Shown here: piece after piece, positions 62,250 to 64,000 of the stretch
How positions within the stretch are numbered: the first letter of the stretch is position 1
Layout of the letters: every line of letters starts with the position of its first letter
From: Cohnella nanjingensis
Lineage (GTDB): Bacteria > Bacillota > Bacilli > Paenibacillales > Paenibacillaceae
Reading direction: 5' to 3'
Length of the DNA: 64,000 nt
Assembly: GCF_014212125.1 (NCBI RefSeq)
Contig: NZ_JACJVP010000005.1
Span: forward strand, 1-64,000
Position numbers and translations under genes: made by a program
The notes under the pieces: model-generated
What the model was told of the DNA's origin: nothing
The model's input: the letters and a program-made list of their open reading frames with translations, nothing else
Databases searched by the model: none

Positions 62250-64000
62250 TCACACCGCGCGCTGGAATTGGCTGTTGTACAACCGTGCGTAGAAGCCCTC
62301 CCGCGCCAGCAGCTGCTCATGCGTGCCCCGCTCGATGATCTCGCCGCCGTCGATGACGAGGATCAGATCGGCGCCACGCACCGTATTCAGCCGGTGGGCG
62401 ATGACGAAGCTCGTGCGGCCCTGCATCAGCGCGTTCATCGCTTCTTGGATGTGCATCTCCGTCCGCGTGTCGACGCTGCTGGTCGCTTCGTCGAGCACGA
62501 GGATGTCCGGATTCGCCAGAATGGCCCGCGCGATCGTGATCAGCTGCCGCTGACCGTGGCTTAGGTTGCCGCCCGACGAGGTCATCGGCGTGTCGTAGCC
62601 GAGCGGCAGCTTGCGGATGAAAGCGTCGGCGTTGGCAAGCCGCGCGGCTTCGGCGATCTGGGCGTCGGTGGCGTCCAGCCGGCCGTAGCGGATATTCTCG
62701 CGGATCGTGTCCGAGAACAGATACGCGTCCTGCAGTACGATGCCTAGCCGGCTGCGAAGTTCATCCTTGGCGATGCCGCGTATATCATGGCCGTCGATCG
62801 TGATGGCGCCTTCGTCTACGTCATAGAACCGCGTCAGCAGGTTGATGATCGTCGTCTTGCCGGCCCCGGTGGGGCCGACCAGCGCCACGACCTGGCCCGG
62901 TTCCGCGACGAAGTCGATCTCCCGCAGCGTCGGCGCATCCGCCTGATAGCCGAAAGTCACACGGTCGAAGACGACGCGGCCGTCGCCAACGCCATCCGTC
63001 GTATCCGGGCTCGCAGCGATCTTCCCCGCGAATGCATCCGCACCAGCATGATTGCCCTCGGAAGAACGACGGCTCATATCCGTTTGCTCGCCCTCGTATA
63101 AATGCCGCTTCTCGGACGCACGCTCTTCATCCTCGGATAAATGCCCGCTCTCAGAAACAATCTCGCCCTCGGAAGAACGACGGCTTATATCCGCATGCTC
63201 GCCCTCGTATAAATGCCGCTTCACGGACGCACGCGCCTCACCCTCAGATGAATGCCCGCTCTCATCCCAATGCTCGCCCTCGGAAGAACGACTGCTTATA
63301 TCCGCATGCTCGCCCTCGAATAAATGCCGCTTTTCGGACGCACGCTCTTCATCCTCGGATGAATGCCCGCTCTTAGACACAATCTCGCCCTTGGAAGAAC
63401 GACGGCTCGTATCCCCATGCTCGCCCTCATACGGATGCCTGCTCTCAGACGCGCGCTCATGGCTCCCATCAGCAGGCTCCTCTTCATACTCCGTCTCCAT
63501 ATCCATGACGTCGAAGACGCGCTCCGCGCCGGCGACCGCCGCCTGGATCGCGTTGTACTGGTTCGCCAAGTCGTTGAGCGGCCAGGTGAACTGGCGGGAG
63601 TAGCTCAGGAACGCGACGATGACGCCGACCTTCGTCAGATCGTGTAGCGCCATCCAGCCGCCGGCCGCCGCGATGAGGATGAAGCTCAGGTGGCCCATCA
63701 TGTTCATGGCGGGGCCGATCGTGCCGGAGAAGATCTGCGCCTTCGTCCCCGCGCGCTTCAGCTCCGCGTTGATCCGCTCGAATTCCGCGACCGCTTTCTC
63801 TTCCCGGCGCAGAATCTTGATGACCTTCTGTCCGGAGACGGTCTCTTCGATGAAGCCGTTCAGCTCCCCGAGATGCTGCTGCTGGTTCTTGAAGTAGCCC
63901 TTCGTACGCCGGGCGATCGTCTTGGCGACCAGCAGCACGAGCGGCGCCGTCACCATCGTGACGAGCGTCAGCCAGACGTTGAGCGTCAGCATCATGACGA
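62250..64000 (-). CDS. ABC exporter (membrane plus ATPase domain), 5' end outside window, with internal repeat insert
   Basis: The start lies beyond base 64000; 583 codons are visible. The membrane domain shows RTKGYFKNQQQHLGELNGFI, ETVSGQKVIK and the coupling region. The ATPase has VALVGPTGAGKTT (Walker A), LSHGQRQL (signature), ILVLDEATSSVD (Walker B) and VIAHRLNTV (H-loop); LSHGQ is usual in YfiC/YheH-type subunits of heterodimeric multidrug exporters. Between the two domains, about bases 62990-63480, lies a Ser/Glu/Arg/His-rich insert of about 160 residues where 10-20 are normal; see the repeat entry. The partner subunit would be upstream, outside the window. Confidence 0.9.
   Translation of the reverse strand, partial: VMMLTLNVWLTLVTMVTAPLVLLVAKTIARRTKGYFKNQQQHLGELNGFIEETVSGQKVIKILRREEKAVAEFERINAELKRAGTKAQIFSGTIGPAMNMMGHLSFILIAAAGGWMALHDLTKVGVIVAFLSYSRQFTWPLNDLANQYNAIQAAVAGAERVFDVMDMETEYEEEPADGSHERASESRHPYEGEHGDTSRRSSKGEIVSKSGHSSEDEERASEKRHLFEGEHADISSRSSEGEHWDESGHSSEGEARASVKRHLYEGEHADISRRSSEGEIVSESGHLSEDEERASEKRHLYEGEQTDMSRRSSEGNHAGADAFAGKIAASPDTTDGVGDGRVVFDRVTFGYQADAPTLREIDFVAEPGQVVALVGPTGAGKTTIINLLTRFYDVDEGAITIDGHDIRGIAKDELRSRLGIVLQDAYLFSDTIRENIRYGRLDATDAQIAEAARLANADAFIRKLPLGYDTPMTSSGGNLSHGQRQLITIARAILANPDILVLDEATSSVDTRTEMHIQEAMNALMQGRTSFVIAHRLNTVRGADLILVIDGGEIIERGTHEQLLAREGFYARLYNSQFQRAV
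63048..63492 (-). repeat. In-frame 111-bp minisatellite inside the ABC exporter gene
   Basis: GGAAGAACG (plus strand) occurs at 63060, 63171, 63282 and 63393, exactly 111 bp apart. The unit encodes 37 residues made of three related parts of 12-13 residues: SSEDEERASEKRH, LYEGEHADISRR and SSEGEIVSESGH. Four units are present, nearly in phase, with a frame-preserving length (111 = 3 x 37). The result is a long, charged, probably disordered linker. Confidence 0.93.

Noticed and set aside
1-64000. tRNA, rRNA, known riboswitches, insertion sequences
   Set aside because: No cloverleaf, rRNA-like sequence, T-box or common riboswitch core, and no transposase frame was recognised on reading; a covariance-model search could still find weak cases.

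Overview
The window looks like chromosomal DNA of a GC-rich, low-GC-phylum Gram-positive, most likely a Paenibacillaceae member such as Cohnella or Paenibacillus. This is inferred from strong AAGGAGG-type ribosome binding sites, frequent TTG/GTG starts, DUF3900- and DUF3889-like proteins, split ThrE exporters, a YhgE/Pip protein, copper-amine-oxidase-like stalk domains and CUT1 sugar transporters without their own ATPase. No rRNA, tRNA, cas genes, phage genes or transposases were seen.

Layout. 0-6 kb: an HNH nuclease cut by the window edge, a CGNR regulator with an MBL hydrolase, a secreted protein, an asparaginase and a two-gene threonine/serine exporter. 6-8.4 kb: an orphan PAS histidine kinase. 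8.6-15.3 kb: a sugar locus (binding protein, two permeases, LacI regulator, BadF-type kinase, GH4 6-phospho-glycosidase). 16-25.7 kb: oxidoreductase, DUF3889 protein, a putative glycosidase divergent from an AraC regulator, a DUF3900 protein, a repeat-rich segment carrying the tail of a Bcr/CflA transporter, and a large alpha/beta hydrolase. 26-31.5 kb: nitroreductase, then a CheY-like protein, a dual-kinase hybrid sensor and a SARP-type response regulator. 32-37 kb: a cNMP-binding/PrsW fusion, a coiled-coil membrane protein and YhgE. 37-45 kb: a Tet(M)-like ribosomal-protection GTPase, two oxidoreductases, a membrane protein, a nitroreductase and a hydrolase. 45-51.7 kb: an envelope glycosylation operon (ManC-like enzyme, small protein, MshEN-GT2, GT-C) and a paralogue of the small protein. 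51.8-55.5 kb: MarR-MMPL. 55.9-64 kb: GH35 beta-galactosidase, fumarase, a PQQ-propeller protein and an ABC exporter cut by the window end.

The most unusual feature is a set of intergenic tandem arrays of unrelated sequence that share almost the same period of 51 bp (50-52): near 3.4, 15.7, 22.8, 31.5-32.1, 34.8, 37.2, 41.6-42.3, 58.0-58.5 and 61.9-62.2 kb. Most units carry a short inverted repeat with a 3-5 nt loop. Two of the arrays carry the same core in opposite orientation. A further array (111-bp period) lies in frame inside the ABC exporter and lengthens the linker between membrane and ATPase domains. A separate dispersed element of about 90 bp occurs four times between 20.7 and 23.4 kb, once in the leader of the DUF3900 gene, and its internal hairpin changes sequence while staying paired.

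All functions are read from sequence patterns and family knowledge; no search was run.
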